This document shows positions 1 through 12,372 of a stretch of DNA of 40,540 bases, one piece after another. Source of the stretch: Gammaproteobacteria bacterium (GTDB taxonomy: Bacteria > Pseudomonadota > Gammaproteobacteria > Pseudomonadales > Pseudohongiellaceae). The translations under genes and the position numbers were made by a program. The stretch covers positions 1 to 40,540 of the forward strand of contig JASBUV010000099.1 of NCBI GenBank assembly GCA_030147705.1. Reading direction: 5' to 3'. Within the stretch, counting starts at the first letter, position 1, and each line of letters opens with the position of its first letter. The notes beneath the pieces are model-generated. The model was not told where the DNA came from. It did not search any database and worked only from the letters and a program-made list of their open reading frames with translations.

Positions 1-1127
1 GAAAAATCAGCACGCTGCATAAATGTCAGCCGATAAGCCAGCATGGACAGATAGGCGAGAATAATCAGTATCCAGCTGGAGAAAAGATAAAGTGCTGAGC
101 GTGATCCCTGAGCCGCAGTAATACCGGAAATGATGCAGACGCTCATGGCCATGGCAAATCCGAGAATCATTATTGCCAGTACCGTGTCGCTGGTAATGCT
201 CGAAAGTGGAGCGAGCAGGAAATACAGAGCGACGGGAATCATCAGGTAAGCCACATAGCGCAGTACAAAGTTCACCTGATGCTTGTACGGAATTTTCAGA
301 CTCATTGCCTGGCCCAGCAATGCCATGCTCACAATCAAGCCCGTGGCCGAGAGATACGCGACCCTGTTGTTCAGCCCAACGGATTCACCCCAGAACCACA
401 CTCGGCCCATTCCTGACTGGGTGAGAAAGAACGGAATGGCGGAAGCGAAGAACAGGGCATAACCCAGGAATTCCCTGTCTTTCATGTTGAAATAATAAGC
501 GGCGCAGATGCAGAAGCTGATGAAGAGCATCGAAAAGAAGGCGCCGAAGAAGGTAAGTTGGTTCTGCTGTGCGAGTGCGATGGAGCCCATTGTTCCCAGT
601 CGCAGCGGAAACTCGATGCCGGAAGTTGACTCCGCTCTTATATAAACTCGGGTAGTTTCGCCAACGGGAGCAAGGGCGAAAGGGACGACAGGAACGCGGT
701 ATGGCTGTTCGATCTGACTGAAAGGGATGGTATCTCCCGCGACAGAGTGGCTGACCACGCTGTTGCCGCGTACAAAGTAAAAATCCAGGCGATCAATGAT
801 CGAAGAATCCACGCTCAGCATGAGATTCTCTTCTATGGCTTCGCGCGAAGTGATCTCCAGATACATCCAGAACGCAGAATTGGAGATGCCCAGCGTCGGG
901 ATAGCCTCGGTCGATCGCCGCCAGGGGATATCACCATTGAGAATCTCTTCAATGCCCATATCTCGCGTTGTATCTTCGAAGATATCGATATATTGGCCGA
1001 GCACAATAGGAAGCTGATTACGGGTGATGTTCACTTCTGCCGCGTGGCTGGTGGACATCAGAATCAGGCCGATGAGCACAATGCGTGCGAGAGCAATTAG
1101 AGTGTTTGTTAGGAGCGGGGACTGCAT
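1..1127 (-). CDS. 7TM-DISM receptor-type membrane protein, C-terminus beyond window
   Basis: This frame is open on the minus strand from an ATG at 1125-1127 to the window edge (about 375 codons); I checked the translation at both ends and in the middle. The N-terminus is a signal peptide (hydrophobic run around residues 10-25, then HAAEVN). Residues about 40-170 form a beta-rich periplasmic region of the 7TMR-DISMED2 type, and residues about 185-375 hold successive hydrophobic helices of the 7TMR-DISM_7TM type. In this family the membrane part senses extracellular ligands and is followed by a cytoplasmic output domain (GGDEF, histidine kinase or cyclase), which would lie outside the window. 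The family call is from overall pattern and not from a search. No strong Shine-Dalgarno sequence precedes the ATG, so the start is uncertain. Confidence 0.75.
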   Translation of the reverse strand, partial: MQSPLLTNTLIALARIVLIGLILMSTSHAAEVNITRNQLPIVLGQYIDIFEDTTRDMGIEEILNGDIPWRRSTEAIPTLGISNSAFWMYLEITSREAIEENLMLSVDSSIIDRLDFYFVRGNSVVSHSVAGDTIPFSQIEQPYRVPVVPFALAPVGETTRVYIRAESTSGIEFPLRLGTMGSIALAQQNQLTFFGAFFSMLFISFCICAAYYFNMKDREFLGYALFFASAIPFFLTQSGMGRVWFWGESVGLNNRVAYLSATGLIVSMALLGQAMSLKIPYKHQVNFVLRYVAYLMIPVALYFLLAPLSSITSDTVLAIMILGFAMAMSVCIISGITAAQGSRSALYLFSSWILIILAYLSMLAYRLTFMQRADF

Positions 1128-1358
1128 GTGCGTCGAACTTGTATCCTGACAGTATCTGATTGGTCGTGTAGTGGTGCGCTATTATAAGGTAAGCACCCCG
1201 GGTGGTCGCCAAATTGCTGGTAAGTACGTGAAAAAACAAGGGTGCAGCCCGAAAAACCATGAAATCGGCGGGTCGATTGGCTTGATTGACTCGCCTGATG
1301 ATCCGTGTGAGATTGCACTCAACCCTGCAGGGGAACAGGAACAAGGTGGACTAGAGCT

Positions 1359-3560
1359 ATGAAGAAAAGACTTTTTGGTCAAATTGGCATGACGATTGTG
1401 GTGTTGGGCACCCTCGTGGCATGTTCAGACAGCAACGAACAGGGGGCGCAGCAACAAGTGGAGCAGAACTCGAATCAGGTCGCAGCGACGGCCAATTCCG
1501 CGCAATCTGGATCTGGCATCAGCGGCAACCCTTTTGATGCACCAAGCGACTTGTTCCTGAACTATCCCCCATTCGACCAGATTGAGAATAGTCACTATGG
1601 CCCCGCATTCGAACGCGGCATGGCCGAACACTTGGCAGAAGTCGAAGCAATCGCAAACAATTCTGCTGCGGCTAGCTTCACCAATACCGTAGTTGCTCTG
1701 GAGCTCTCCGGGCAGTTACTGGACAGGGTCAGCAGGGTGTTCTTTGCCCTTGCCAGCGCCCATACCAACGATGACATTCGTGCGCTGCAACAGCAATTGG
1801 CTCCCCAGTTGTCAGCCCACCAGGATGCGATCCTGTTGAACCGTGAATTGTTTGCTCGCATTGATCAGTTATACAACTCGCGCACAGAACTGGAGTTGTC
1901 CGCGGAAGAGGATCGACTGCTGGAGCGCTATTACATCGATTTCATCCGTGCAGGAGCGGCCTTGACGGAAGAGCAGCAGGAGAGAATGCGCGAAATCAAT
2001 TCTGAGCTCGCTGTGCTTGAAACTGAATTCAGTCAGAATGTGCTCAGTGAAGTAAACGACCTGGCTATCGTGGTTGCGACGCGGGAAGAGCTGACCGGAC
2101 TTGATGAGGCGTTGATTCAGGCTGCGGCTGATGAGGCTGAATCGAGGGGGCTGAGCGGACAGTATGTCTTGCCGCTACTCAATACGAGTGGTCAGCCTGC
2201 ACTCGCCAGTCTGCAAAACAGGGATCTGCGTGAGCGCATTCACCTGACGTCACTCTCACGTGGCAATCGCGGGGGGGAATATGACAATCGCCAAATCCTG
2301 TCATCTGTTCTCGCGTTGCGTGCCGAGCGCGCAGCTTTACTGGGATACACCAATCACGCAGAATTCATTCTCGAGAATCAGACCGCACAGACTGTAGAGG
2401 CAGTTAATCAACGTCTGGCAGAGCTGACCGTACCAGCCATGGCCAATGCCAACCGGGAAGCTGCTGACCTGCAACAAATGATCTATGACACTGAGGCGGA
2501 CTTCGAGCTGCAGTCCTGGGATTGGTCCTTCTATACCGAGAGGCTGCGTGCGGCGCGTTTCAATTTTGACGCCAGCCAGCTGCGGCCATACTTCGAGTTG
2601 GACAATGTTCTGCAGCGCGGCGTGTTCTATGCTGCGGAGCGACTCTACGGGCTGACTTTTGCTGAACGGTTCGATTTGCCGGTATATCAGGAAGATGTGC
2701 GAGTTTTTGAAGTATTCGACTCCGTCGGAACTACTCTGGGCATTTTTATTGCCGATTTCTATGCTCGCCCGAGCAAGCGCGGTGGGGCATGGATGAATGC
2801 CTATATTCCTCAATCGGATTTGCTGAATACGCAACCCGTGGTGGCAAACCATCTCAATATCACCAAGCCACCAGCAGGTGAGGCAACATTGCTGACCTTT
2901 GATGAAGTGACGACGATGTTCCATGAATTCGGCCACGCGCTGCACGGTTTGTTTTCGAATGTCGAGTATCCGCGTTTCTCAGGCACAAGCGTGCCGCGTG
3001 ATTTTGTTGAGTACCCGAGTCAGGTGAACGAAATGTGGGCTACCTGGCCTGAGGTGTTGGCGAACTACGCAGTGCATTACCAGACAGGCGAGGCTATGCC
3101 CCAGGACCTGCTGGATAAAGTGCTCTCTACACAAACCTTTAATCAGGGGTTTGAAACTACCGAGTATCTGGCAGCTTCCATTCTCGATCAGGCCCTGCAC
3201 CAGCTGACCGTGGACGAGATTCCTGATGCAGAGAATATTATGGAATTCGAAGCATCAGCCCTCGCTGCAGCCGGCATTGCGCACGAGGACATTCCTCCCC
3301 GATATCGCAGCACCTATTTCTCACACATCATGGGCGGCTATTCTGCTGGTTACTATTCCTACATCTGGAGTGAAGTGCTCGATGCGGATACCGTCGAGTG
3401 GTTTAAAGAGAATGGCGGACTTCTGCGTGAGAATGGCGATCATTTCCGTCAGACGCTGCTCTCGCGCGGTGGCAGTATTGATGCAATGACGCTGTTTCGA
3501 AATTTCCGTGGGCGCGACGCTGAAATTGCCCCCTTGCTGGAACGACGCGGACTAAACTAG
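1359..3560 (+). CDS. dcp: M3 family peptidyl-dipeptidase (Dcp-like), predicted lipoprotein
   Basis: A 733-residue zinc metallopeptidase of family M3. The zinc site is clear: HEFGH at residues 522-526, with the third ligand expected at Glu551, 29 residues after the first His as in other M3 enzymes. The residues after the motif (ALHGLF) match Dcp better than oligopeptidase A. Dcp removes dipeptides from peptide C-termini. The N-terminus is a lipoprotein signal with lipobox LVAC and Cys22, followed by a Gln/Asn/Ser-rich linker, so the enzyme is predicted to be membrane-anchored outside the cytoplasm. An AAGGTGG sequence ends about 10 bases before the ATG. It converges on holA with only 10 bases between stop codons. 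Confidence 0.93.
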   Translation: MKKRLFGQIGMTIVVLGTLVACSDSNEQGAQQQVEQNSNQVAATANSAQSGSGISGNPFDAPSDLFLNYPPFDQIENSHYGPAFERGMAEHLAEVEAIANNSAAASFTNTVVALELSGQLLDRVSRVFFALASAHTNDDIRALQQQLAPQLSAHQDAILLNRELFARIDQLYNSRTELELSAEEDRLLERYYIDFIRAGAALTEEQQERMREINSELAVLETEFSQNVLSEVNDLAIVVATREELTGLDEALIQAAADEAESRGLSGQYVLPLLNTSGQPALASLQNRDLRERIHLTSLSRGNRGGEYDNRQILSSVLALRAERAALLGYTNHAEFILENQTAQTVEAVNQRLAELTVPAMANANREAADLQQMIYDTEADFELQSWDWSFYTERLRAARFNFDASQLRPYFELDNVLQRGVFYAAERLYGLTFAERFDLPVYQEDVRVFEVFDSVGTTLGIFIADFYARPSKRGGAWMNAYIPQSDLLNTQPVVANHLNITKPPAGEATLLTFDEVTTMFHEFGHALHGLFSNVEYPRFSGTSVPRDFVEYPSQVNEMWATWPEVLANYAVHYQTGEAMPQDLLDKVLSTQTFNQGFETTEYLAASILDQALHQLTVDEIPDAENIMEFEASALAAAGIAHEDIPPRYRSTYFSHIMGGYSAGYYSYIWSEVLDADTVEWFKENGGLLRENGDHFRQTLLSRGGSIDAMTLFRNFRGRDAEIAPLLERRGLN

Positions 3561-3570
3561 TTCCCGGAGT

Positions 3571-4623
3571 TCAGGCTCGATTCGGCATAGTCGCCGTGTT
3601 GGCGCCCGCAAGCGCCAACACCACTATGCCCAATTCGTCCCAGGCATTGGCGTTGAGCATTCCTTTGCCGGCTTGATCGGCACGGCGTGCCAATTCCAGA
3701 CAATGCCAAATATCATCACTGCTGAGCCGGCGTAGTGCGCTGCCCACCGCTTGCTTGCGATTAAACCACACCCGCCCGGCCTGAATGATCGCATTGATGC
3801 CCTGACCCTGTTCCTTTTTTCTGATCATGGGCAGCAGGGAGCGCAGTTCCCTGATCACCGCGGCAAGAATTGGTTGTGGCATGATGCCTTCTGCTTTCAG
3901 CCCGGTCAGTATTTTCTGAGCGCGTGTTATGTCACCGAGCAGGGCAGCGTCGACAGCAGCAAATGCGGTATAGCGCGAGTTATTCGCAACGAGCTGGAGA
4001 GCTGTATTGGCATCGAGGCGAAGCTTGCCATCTGCCTCTGGTTTGGCCAGTAGCTTGAGCTTCTCGATCTCTTGCATGGCCGCGAGCAAGTTCCCCTCGA
4101 CCCTGTCTACGAGTATTTGCAAGGCATCGTTATCGGCGCTGATCTGTTCGCGCAATAATCTTTGTTGCAGCCACTCTGCAAGATTGTCCCGGTTAACAGG
4201 CCAGATCTGCACAAAGACGGACTCGCTCTCGATAGCCTTGAACCATTTGGTATTCAGCGTAGCCTTTTCGATATGTGGGCCGCTGACGAGTACCATCAAG
4301 TCCGGGTTGTGTTGATCCAGATGTGCCTGTAGAGCCTTCTTTCCCGCATCATCAAGCTTTACAGAGCTGAGTCGTAACTCGATCAGCTTGCGCTCGCCAA
4401 ACAGGGAAAGATTGCCAGAGGACTGCAGAAAGGAGTCCCAGTTGAAGCTGCGGTCTACATTGAAAATCTCCCGCTCTGTCATCTCTGCCTTTCTGCAGTA
4501 GCTGCGCACAAGATCTGCAGCTTCTTGCATCAAGAGCGGTTCGTCGCCCGCGAGCCAGATAAGTGGGGGAGGAGTTTTTGAATTCGCGAGAGTACGTCCA
4601 AGTTGTTCGGACTTGAGCTTCAT
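3571..4623 (-). CDS. holA: DNA polymerase III subunit delta
   Basis: A 350-residue protein, close to the usual length of HolA (about 343). The N-terminal AAA+-like fold is recognisable from PPPLIWLAGDEPLLMQEA and from the family pattern after it (FNVDRSFNWDSF, LFGERKLIELRL). Delta opens the beta sliding clamp within the clamp-loader complex. Its ATG overlaps the lptE stop by 4 bases (ATGA), indicating translational coupling in a leuS-lptE-holA operon. In many relatives nadD follows holA; here the operon ends at holA and meets dcp. Confidence 0.95.
   Translation of the reverse strand: MKLKSEQLGRTLANSKTPPPLIWLAGDEPLLMQEAADLVRSYCRKAEMTEREIFNVDRSFNWDSFLQSSGNLSLFGERKLIELRLSSVKLDDAGKKALQAHLDQHNPDLMVLVSGPHIEKATLNTKWFKAIESESVFVQIWPVNRDNLAEWLQQRLLREQISADNDALQILVDRVEGNLLAAMQEIEKLKLLAKPEADGKLRLDANTALQLVANNSRYTAFAAVDAALLGDITRAQKILTGLKAEGIMPQPILAAVIRELRSLLPMIRKKEQGQGINAIIQAGRVWFNRKQAVGSALRRLSSDDIWHCLELARRADQAGKGMLNANAWDELGIVVLALAGANTATMPNRA
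3584..3630. other. Long stem-loop at the dcp/holA convergence
   Basis: An 8-base arm (3584-3591) pairs with 3623-3630, and a perfect 10-bp inner stem (3596-3605 with 3612-3621) closes a 6-base loop. The hairpin starts 24 bases after the dcp stop and overlaps the last codons of holA. Neither side has a T-run, so it is not a classical intrinsic terminator. It may act as a transcript 3' end or a barrier for dcp readthrough. Confidence 0.5.
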
Positions 4624-5135
4624 ACTGAATCCGCAGGGGCTTGTAATCTTCGCAGAAGCAGATTGATCAATTCGCGACGCATTTCGTCAGTAATAATTTC
4701 CACTTCTTCCTGGTTACCTGCAATGTTCTCTATGTCTTCGAAATAGCTGCGTTCTACACTCAGGGTTTGCTGAGGGATCAGTTCAATATTGCTGCGAGTT
4801 GCCATGATGTCAACCGACAGTGTTAGCTCATACTGTGCTGCACGGGCAGCAGGGTTGACAGACACAGCGCGATTCTCGACTCGGATGTCACTCACCGCAA
4901 GCCGCGTGTGTGTGCTGGCTGATTCACCTTCCAGCAGATTCGCTCCAGCACCTTGCAGAGAGCGTCTCAAGAGTCTTGCGAATTCGCTGTTCGGGTTTTG
5001 CAATTCGAGTTGCAGGTTTTGCAGCGAGTCCTGCAGCACTGAACCGTTTTGCAGGTCGGTTCCGCGCAGCGAATAGCCACAGGCCGCCAGCACGAAGCTG
5101 ATGGCAATGAGCAGGCTGAATCGAAGTGCATCCAT
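4620..5135 (-). CDS. lptE: LPS-assembly lipoprotein LptE
   Basis: A 171-residue lipoprotein whose N-terminus has a short hydrophobic signal and the lipobox LAAC (Cys19), followed by GYSLRG, the classic start of mature LptE. LptE plugs the LptD barrel in the outer membrane and helps deliver lipopolysaccharide to the surface. Position between leuS and holA is the conserved location of this gene. It lies 21 bases after leuS and overlaps holA by 4 bases. The rest of the protein is poorly conserved across the family, so the call rests on signal, size and synteny. Confidence 0.93.
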   Translation of the reverse strand: MDALRFSLLIAISFVLAACGYSLRGTDLQNGSVLQDSLQNLQLELQNPNSEFARLLRRSLQGAGANLLEGESASTHTRLAVSDIRVENRAVSVNPAARAAQYELTLSVDIMATRSNIELIPQQTLSVERSYFEDIENIAGNQEEVEIITDEMRRELINLLLRRLQAPADSV

Positions 5136-5156
5136 GGCGAATCTGGCTAACTCAAT

Positions 5157-7739
<2,583 letters not shown>

Positions 7740-7899
7740 CTATTCCCGGAAAACCCGCAAGGATAACCCAGACGCGTGTAGACAGGTAGTGGCAGAGCCA
7801 TTGAGTTCCCCCGCAAACACGCTATCAATCGAGCTGGGTCGGGGTGCAAGCGGGAGGCAAATCTGAGGAATCGGTTCAGTTCTATTCGCCGGGATCCGA

Positions 7900-8766
7900 C
7901 TAGCCGTGCTTTTTGCGGGTATCGATCAGTGTCGAGGTCACCTTTAACAGCTTGATCATCCGACTATCCGCATTCAGTACAGTGACCAGAAACGGGCCGA
8001 TATTGATGGTCTCACCGCGCTCCGGGATGTGTCCGAATTTCTGCAGCACCAGACCGCCAACCGTGGTGAATTCCTGATCGCTGAATTCGGTGTGAAAGTA
8101 GTCGTTGAACTCATCAACCGGGGTAAGCGCTTTGACGATGAAATTCTCATCGTCGAATTTCTTGATGAAGCTGTCATCATCCACGTCGAATTCGTCTTCG
8201 ATTTCTCCGACGATTTGCTCCAGAACATCCTCGATAGTGACCGCGCCGCATACGCTGCCATACTCGTCGATGACGATTGCCATGTGTTGGCGGGTTTCCC
8301 GGAATTCCTTCAACAATACGTTGAGCCGTTTACTTTCCGGCACAAACGTGGCGGGTCGCACAATATCCTTGATATCGAATTTTTCGTTATTCCCGTTGAG
8401 GATCAGTGGCAGTAAATCCTTGGCCAGAAGTATGCCCATAACGTTGTCAACGTTTTCGCCAACCACAGGGAAACGCGAATGCGACGCGCGCGTCACCTGA
8501 TCGACGATTTCGGGGAGTGAAAGTTTGGCGGCGACGGTCACAACCTGCGACCGAGGGATCATGATGTCCCTGACCTGCATACTGGAAACCTGCAGAGCGC
8601 CCTCGATTATGCCGAGTGCGTCGGTATCCAGAACCTGATCCTGTTCTGCATTGCGAAGCACCTCGAGCAGGCTCTTGGTGTCGGTGGGTTCGTCTGAAAA
8701 GACGCCTGTGATTTTATCGATCCAGGACTTCGGTCTTGGATCGATGCTAGATGGGTCGTCAGACAT
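7900..8766 (-). CDS. corC: CorC/YbeX-type CBS domain protein
   Basis: A 288-residue soluble protein with two CBS motifs (about residues 70-190; RDIMIPRSQV at the start of the first) followed by a CorC_HlyC transporter-associated domain (about 205-285). Family members are linked to magnesium and cobalt efflux, and YbeX in E. coli to ribosome metabolism; the exact role here is not visible. It is the last gene of miaB-ybeZ-ybeY-corC and starts 39 bases after the ybeY stop. An lnt gene would normally follow; instead there are 259 non-coding bases and then leuS. Confidence 0.93.
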   Translation of the reverse strand: MSDDPSSIDPRPKSWIDKITGVFSDEPTDTKSLLEVLRNAEQDQVLDTDALGIIEGALQVSSMQVRDIMIPRSQVVTVAAKLSLPEIVDQVTRASHSRFPVVGENVDNVMGILLAKDLLPLILNGNNEKFDIKDIVRPATFVPESKRLNVLLKEFRETRQHMAIVIDEYGSVCGAVTIEDVLEQIVGEIEDEFDVDDDSFIKKFDDENFIVKALTPVDEFNDYFHTEFSDQEFTTVGGLVLQKFGHIPERGETINIGPFLVTVLNADSRMIKLLKVTSTLIDTRKKHG

Positions 8767-8805
8767 GACCGGGCTTCTTGCGGTTCTCCATTTGGGCTAT
8801 TTCGG

Positions 8806-9273
8806 CTACCCTATCAAATAAGGGTTGGGTAATCCAAGCATTTGTAAGGCCTTGATTTCCAAGGCTTCCATCACTTCTGCGCTCGCCTCATCCTCGTGCT
8901 CGAACCCCAATAGATGCAGGATGCCGTGGATATGCAGGTGCGCCCAGTGCTGGTGCAGCTGTTTGCTTTGCTCGCGCGCTTCAGCGTCAACAACGGCAGG
9001 GCAGATCACAATGTCGCCCAGCAGCTGTGCTTGATCGGAGGCTACGCCTTTCAGCTGTACCGGGAAAGAGAGTACATTGGTGGCATAATCCTTTCCCCGG
9101 TAATCCAGATTCAGCTGTCTGCCTTCTTCTTCGTCTACCAGGCGCAGGCTCACTTCAGCGTCACCGTCGAAGCGGGCGCACTCTAGCGCAGTTTGGCTCC
9201 AGAGCACCAGTTCTTTTTGATCAGGAATCCAGGCTGCGCTGCTGGCGTTGCTCAGATCAACGGTCACGTTCAT
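8806..9273 (-). CDS. ybeY: Endoribonuclease YbeY
   Basis: With the ATG at 9271-9273 the protein has 155 residues, the usual YbeY length, and begins MNVTVDLS. The zinc-binding signature HGxLHLxGxxH is present as HGILHLLGFEH with ligands His116, His120 and His126. YbeY acts in 16S rRNA 3' maturation and ribosome quality control. An upstream in-frame start would add 36 residues encoded entirely within the ybeZ 3' end and lacking family similarity, so the shorter form is preferred. It overlaps ybeZ by 17 bases. Confidence 0.95.
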   Translation of the reverse strand: MNVTVDLSNASSAAWIPDQKELVLWSQTALECARFDGDAEVSLRLVDEEEGRQLNLDYRGKDYATNVLSFPVQLKGVASDQAQLLGDIVICPAVVDAEAREQSKQLHQHWAHLHIHGILHLLGFEHEDEASAEVMEALEIKALQMLGLPNPYLIG

Positions 9274-10282
9274 GGCTGTGTGAACTGTCGTTACCCAGAG
9301 TTGAGACAGACTGCCTGTCAAATTCATCATAGGCCTCGACGATCCGCTGTACCAATCGATGCCGAACAACATCCTTGGCATTGAAGTACGTGAAACCGAT
9401 CTCGTCGATGTCTTTCAACACTTTGCTCACATGAACCAATCCGGAACGTGTCCCTTTAGGCAGATCGATCTGGGTAACATCACCGGTAATTACGGCGGTT
9501 GATCCAAAGCCTATGCGGGTGAGGAACATTTTCATCTGGGCCGTGGTGGTATTCTGGCTTTCGTCGAGGATGATAAAGGAATGATTCAATGTACGTCCGC
9601 GCATGTACGCCAACGGTGCTACCTCAATGACGTTTTTCTCGATCAGCCTCCCGACTTTTTCAAATCCGAGCATCTCGTAGAGTGCGTCGTAGAGGGGGCG
9701 AAGATAGGGGTCGATTTTCTGTGTGAGGTCGCCCGGCAGAAAGCCGAGTTTCTCTCCGGCTTCGACAGCAGGCCGCACCAGCAGGATCCGGTTTACCCGT
9801 TCGGTTACCAGCGCTTCGACCGCGCAGGCTACCGCCAGATAAGTCTTGCCCGTTCCCGCTGGGCCGATGCCAAAATTGATATCGTGTCGTTGAATGCTGC
9901 GTACATAATCGCGTTGATGGCGGCTGCGCGGTTTTACCGACCCCTTGGGGGTCTTGATCAGCAGAGGTTTGTCGAGTTCTGAAGCATCCAGGCTGGTATT
10001 TTCAGCACTCAAATCAGGCACTTCCTGCAACGCGAGATGGACATGACCGGGGTTGAGAACCTGACCTTGCGCTGTGGCGCTGTACAGGGCCTCAAGCAAC
10101 TGGCGCGCACCAGTCACAGCGGCTTCACTGCCAGACAATCTGAAGACGTTGCCGCGGTGCTGAATCTTCAGCGCAAGATGGGACTCGATCTGGTGGATAT
10201 GCTCGTTCAGGCGGCCGCAGAGATTCGCCAGTCGCTGCGCGTTGTCAGGAAGCAGAGTAAGGCTTTGTGATTCGATTGCCAT
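9257..10282 (-). CDS. ybeZ: PhoH-like ATPase YbeZ
   Basis: A 341-residue PhoH-family NTPase. The P-loop GPAGTGKT is at residues 140-147 and the Walker B Asp240-Glu241 lies in FIILDESQNTT. The N-terminal 110 residues resemble the KH-like RNA-binding region found in YbeZ. In this family the protein is thought to work with YbeY in RNA metabolism, which fits their overlapping genes. It is the second gene of the miaB-ybeZ-ybeY-corC cluster; 123 bases separate it from miaB, enough for its own promoter. Confidence 0.95.
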   Translation of the reverse strand: MAIESQSLTLLPDNAQRLANLCGRLNEHIHQIESHLALKIQHRGNVFRLSGSEAAVTGARQLLEALYSATAQGQVLNPGHVHLALQEVPDLSAENTSLDASELDKPLLIKTPKGSVKPRSRHQRDYVRSIQRHDINFGIGPAGTGKTYLAVACAVEALVTERVNRILLVRPAVEAGEKLGFLPGDLTQKIDPYLRPLYDALYEMLGFEKVGRLIEKNVIEVAPLAYMRGRTLNHSFIILDESQNTTTAQMKMFLTRIGFGSTAVITGDVTQIDLPKGTRSGLVHVSKVLKDIDEIGFTYFNAKDVVRHRLVQRIVEAYDEFDRQSVSTLGNDSSHSHERDR

Positions 10283-10405
10283 GCCGTATCAGACCTTTCG
10301 GTAGCAAAATAAGTGGTGCGTGTGTGAGTAAAGTGCTTGCTTGATATGACGAGTATAGCAGGATGAAGTCAAAACGCGTTTCAATGCCAGTGACTCAACT
10401 TTGAA

Positions 10406-11806
10406 CTACAGTGTACCCAAGAGTGAGTTCGGCAGGGCATCGGTGATACGAACATCCACGAAATTGCCGATCAGGCTTAGATCATCACTGCGGAAATTGA
10501 CCACGCGGTTGTTCTCCGTGCGGCCTTGCAAATCTTCCAGGCTTTTCCGTGATTGTCCGGTAACCAGAATGCGTTCGGTCTTGCCAACCATGCTTTCGCT
10601 GATGGCAGTAGCTTGTTGGACTATCTGTGATTGCAGGGTGGCAAGACGGTGTTTCTTTTCCTGCTCTGGCGTCTCATCTTTCAGGTCTGCAGCCGGAGTC
10701 CCGGGTCGCGCACTGTAAATAAAGCTGAATGATGTATCAAAGCCAATCTCCATGATCAGCTTCATGGTGTCTTCAAAGTCGGCATTGGTTTCACCAGGAA
10801 AGCCGATAATAAAATCCGAAGACAGGCTGATACCGGGCCGTTGCGCCTGAATCTTGCGGATCAGACTCTTGTATTCGAGCGCTGTGTGACCACGTTTCAT
10901 GGCGGCCAGAATGCGATCGGAGCCGCTCTGAACGGGCAGGTGCAAATGAGAGACCAGTTCGGGTACGGTGCCGTAAACCGACACCAGGTTGGCATTGAAT
11001 TCCACCGGGTGTGAGGTAGTGAATCGGATGCGATCGATACCATCGATACTGGCGATGTATTGAATCAGCAATGCCAGGTCGACGATATCGCCTGTGTGGC
11101 TCAGGCCGCGGTACGCATTGACATTCTGACCAAGCAGATTGATTTCCCGCACGCCCTGATCGGCCAGATGCACGGCTTCAGCGAGCACATCATCCAGCGG
11201 CCGACTGACTTCTTCTCCACGGGTATAGGGCACTACACAGAAACTGCAGTATTTGCTGCAACCTTCCATGATGGTAAGAAACGCCTGGCACGATGAGGCC
11301 TCTGGCTGCGGCAGTCGATCGAATTTCTCGATTTCGGGGAAGCTGATATCCACTTGCGGGCCCTGACTGCCAGCTGCTTCGAGCATATCGGGCAATTTGT
11401 GCAGGGTTTGAGGGCCGAAAACCACATCCACGTACGGTGCGCGCTTGCCTATCGCTTCGCCTTCTTGCGAGGCTACACAGCCACCAACGGCGATTTTGAG
11501 GTTTGGATTGGCTTCCTTGAGAGGGCGCCAACGGCCCAGCTGATGGAAGACTTTCTCCTGCGCTTTCTCACGGATTGAACAGGTATTGAGCAGCAGAATA
11601 TCGGCTTGCTCAGGGCTGTCGACCAGTGTGGCACCCTGTGACTCCCGCAAGAGGTCCATCATGCGGGCAGAATCATACTCATTCATCTGACATCCGTGAG
11701 TCTTGATGAAGACTTTGCGGGCAGGGCTTCGGCTCTGCGTAGTGGTCTCGTCAGATTGTGGGGTAATCGTGCTCTCAGTAGTCACAGCAATCTCGGCTGA
11801 TGGCAA
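10406..11806 (-). CDS. miaB: tRNA-2-methylthio-N6-dimethylallyladenosine synthase
   Basis: A 466-residue radical SAM methylthiotransferase that modifies adenosine 37 of tRNAs reading UNN codons. The auxiliary cluster cysteines are Cys39, Cys76 and Cys110; the radical SAM CxxxCxxC is Cys183, Cys187 and Cys190. A C-terminal TRAM domain follows ([12 protein letters not shown] onward). The protein has about 29 more N-terminal residues than E. coli MiaB, Ser/Thr-rich and unlikely to be structured; a GTG at codon 8 is an alternative start, so the N-terminus is uncertain. Confidence 0.96.
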   Translation of the reverse strand: MPSAEIAVTTESTITPQSDETTTQSRSPARKVFIKTHGCQMNEYDSARMMDLLRESQGATLVDSPEQADILLLNTCSIREKAQEKVFHQLGRWRPLKEANPNLKIAVGGCVASQEGEAIGKRAPYVDVVFGPQTLHKLPDMLEAAGSQGPQVDISFPEIEKFDRLPQPEASSCQAFLTIMEGCSKYCSFCVVPYTRGEEVSRPLDDVLAEAVHLADQGVREINLLGQNVNAYRGLSHTGDIVDLALLIQYIASIDGIDRIRFTTSHPVEFNANLVSVYGTVPELVSHLHLPVQSGSDRILAAMKRGHTALEYKSLIRKIQAQRPGISLSSDFIIGFPGETNADFEDTMKLIMEIGFDTSFSFIYSARPGTPAADLKDETPEQEKKHRLATLQSQIVQQATAISESMVGKTERILVTGQSRKSLEDLQGRTENNRVVNFRSDDLSLIGNFVDVRITDALPNSLLGTL

Positions 11807-11978
11807 AAGGGGCGGAATTATAACAGCAAATCCCGAGGCTGCTGCATCTCCTTGTACAGATTTACTTCGAGAGCAGCTTGAAATTCTTCCCCTGAGCCAA
11901 ATATTAGGGGTACTCTGGGGTTTTCGCCCTGTCTACTCCGGAAATAAACTATCCTCGCAGTATAAGGTATTGATTTTA

Positions 11979-12317
11979 ATGGCAAATCCTTCCGAAATTT
12001 ACAAGATCACCTTTCTCAACAAAGGTGAGGTCTACGAACTTTTCGTCAAACAGGTCTATCAGAGCGAACTCTACGGATTTATCGAGGTTGAAGAGTACGT
12101 ATTCAACGAACGTACTCAGGTCGTAGTTGACCCCAGTGAGGAGAAACTGAAAGCTGAATTCAAGGATGTACGGCGCAGCTTTATTCCGTTGCAGGCGATT
12201 ATTCGTATTGATGAAGTCGATAAAACCGGAGTCAGCAAAATCAGCAAGGGTGACAATATTTCCCCGTTCCCCGTGTCGCTGGTAGCCAGCAGCAAAGACA
12301 AGGGTGAGCCGAAGTAG
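11979..12317 (+). CDS. DUF1820 family protein
   Basis: A 112-residue small soluble protein beginning MANPSEIYKITF, matching the DUF1820 family (PF08850) common in Pseudomonas and relatives. The family function is unknown. The first half carries an alternating beta pattern (ITFLNKGEVYELFVKQVYQ) and an acidic middle (VEEYVF). The start is fixed by TAAGG at 11964-11968, about 10 bases before the ATG; a longer frame opening upstream would overlap the miaB promoter region and is rejected. It diverges from miaB and precedes srkA by 55 bases on the same strand. Confidence 0.85.
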   Translation: MANPSEIYKITFLNKGEVYELFVKQVYQSELYGFIEVEEYVFNERTQVVVDPSEEKLKAEFKDVRRSFIPLQAIIRIDEVDKTGVSKISKGDNISPFPVSLVASSKDKGEPK

Positions 12318-12372
12318 GCACGCAACACCTCATTAACCCCTTACTTCGAGAGCCGACAACTGCGGGCAGCCC

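Noticed and set aside
2337-2945. Minus-strand open frame of 202 codons
   Set aside because: It is entirely antisense to the M3 peptidase catalytic region, with no ribosome binding site and no recognisable domain.
11703-11978. Longer N-terminus for the DUF1820 protein
   Set aside because: The extra 92 codons overlap miaB antisense and its promoter region, and a good ribosome binding site supports the ATG at 11979.
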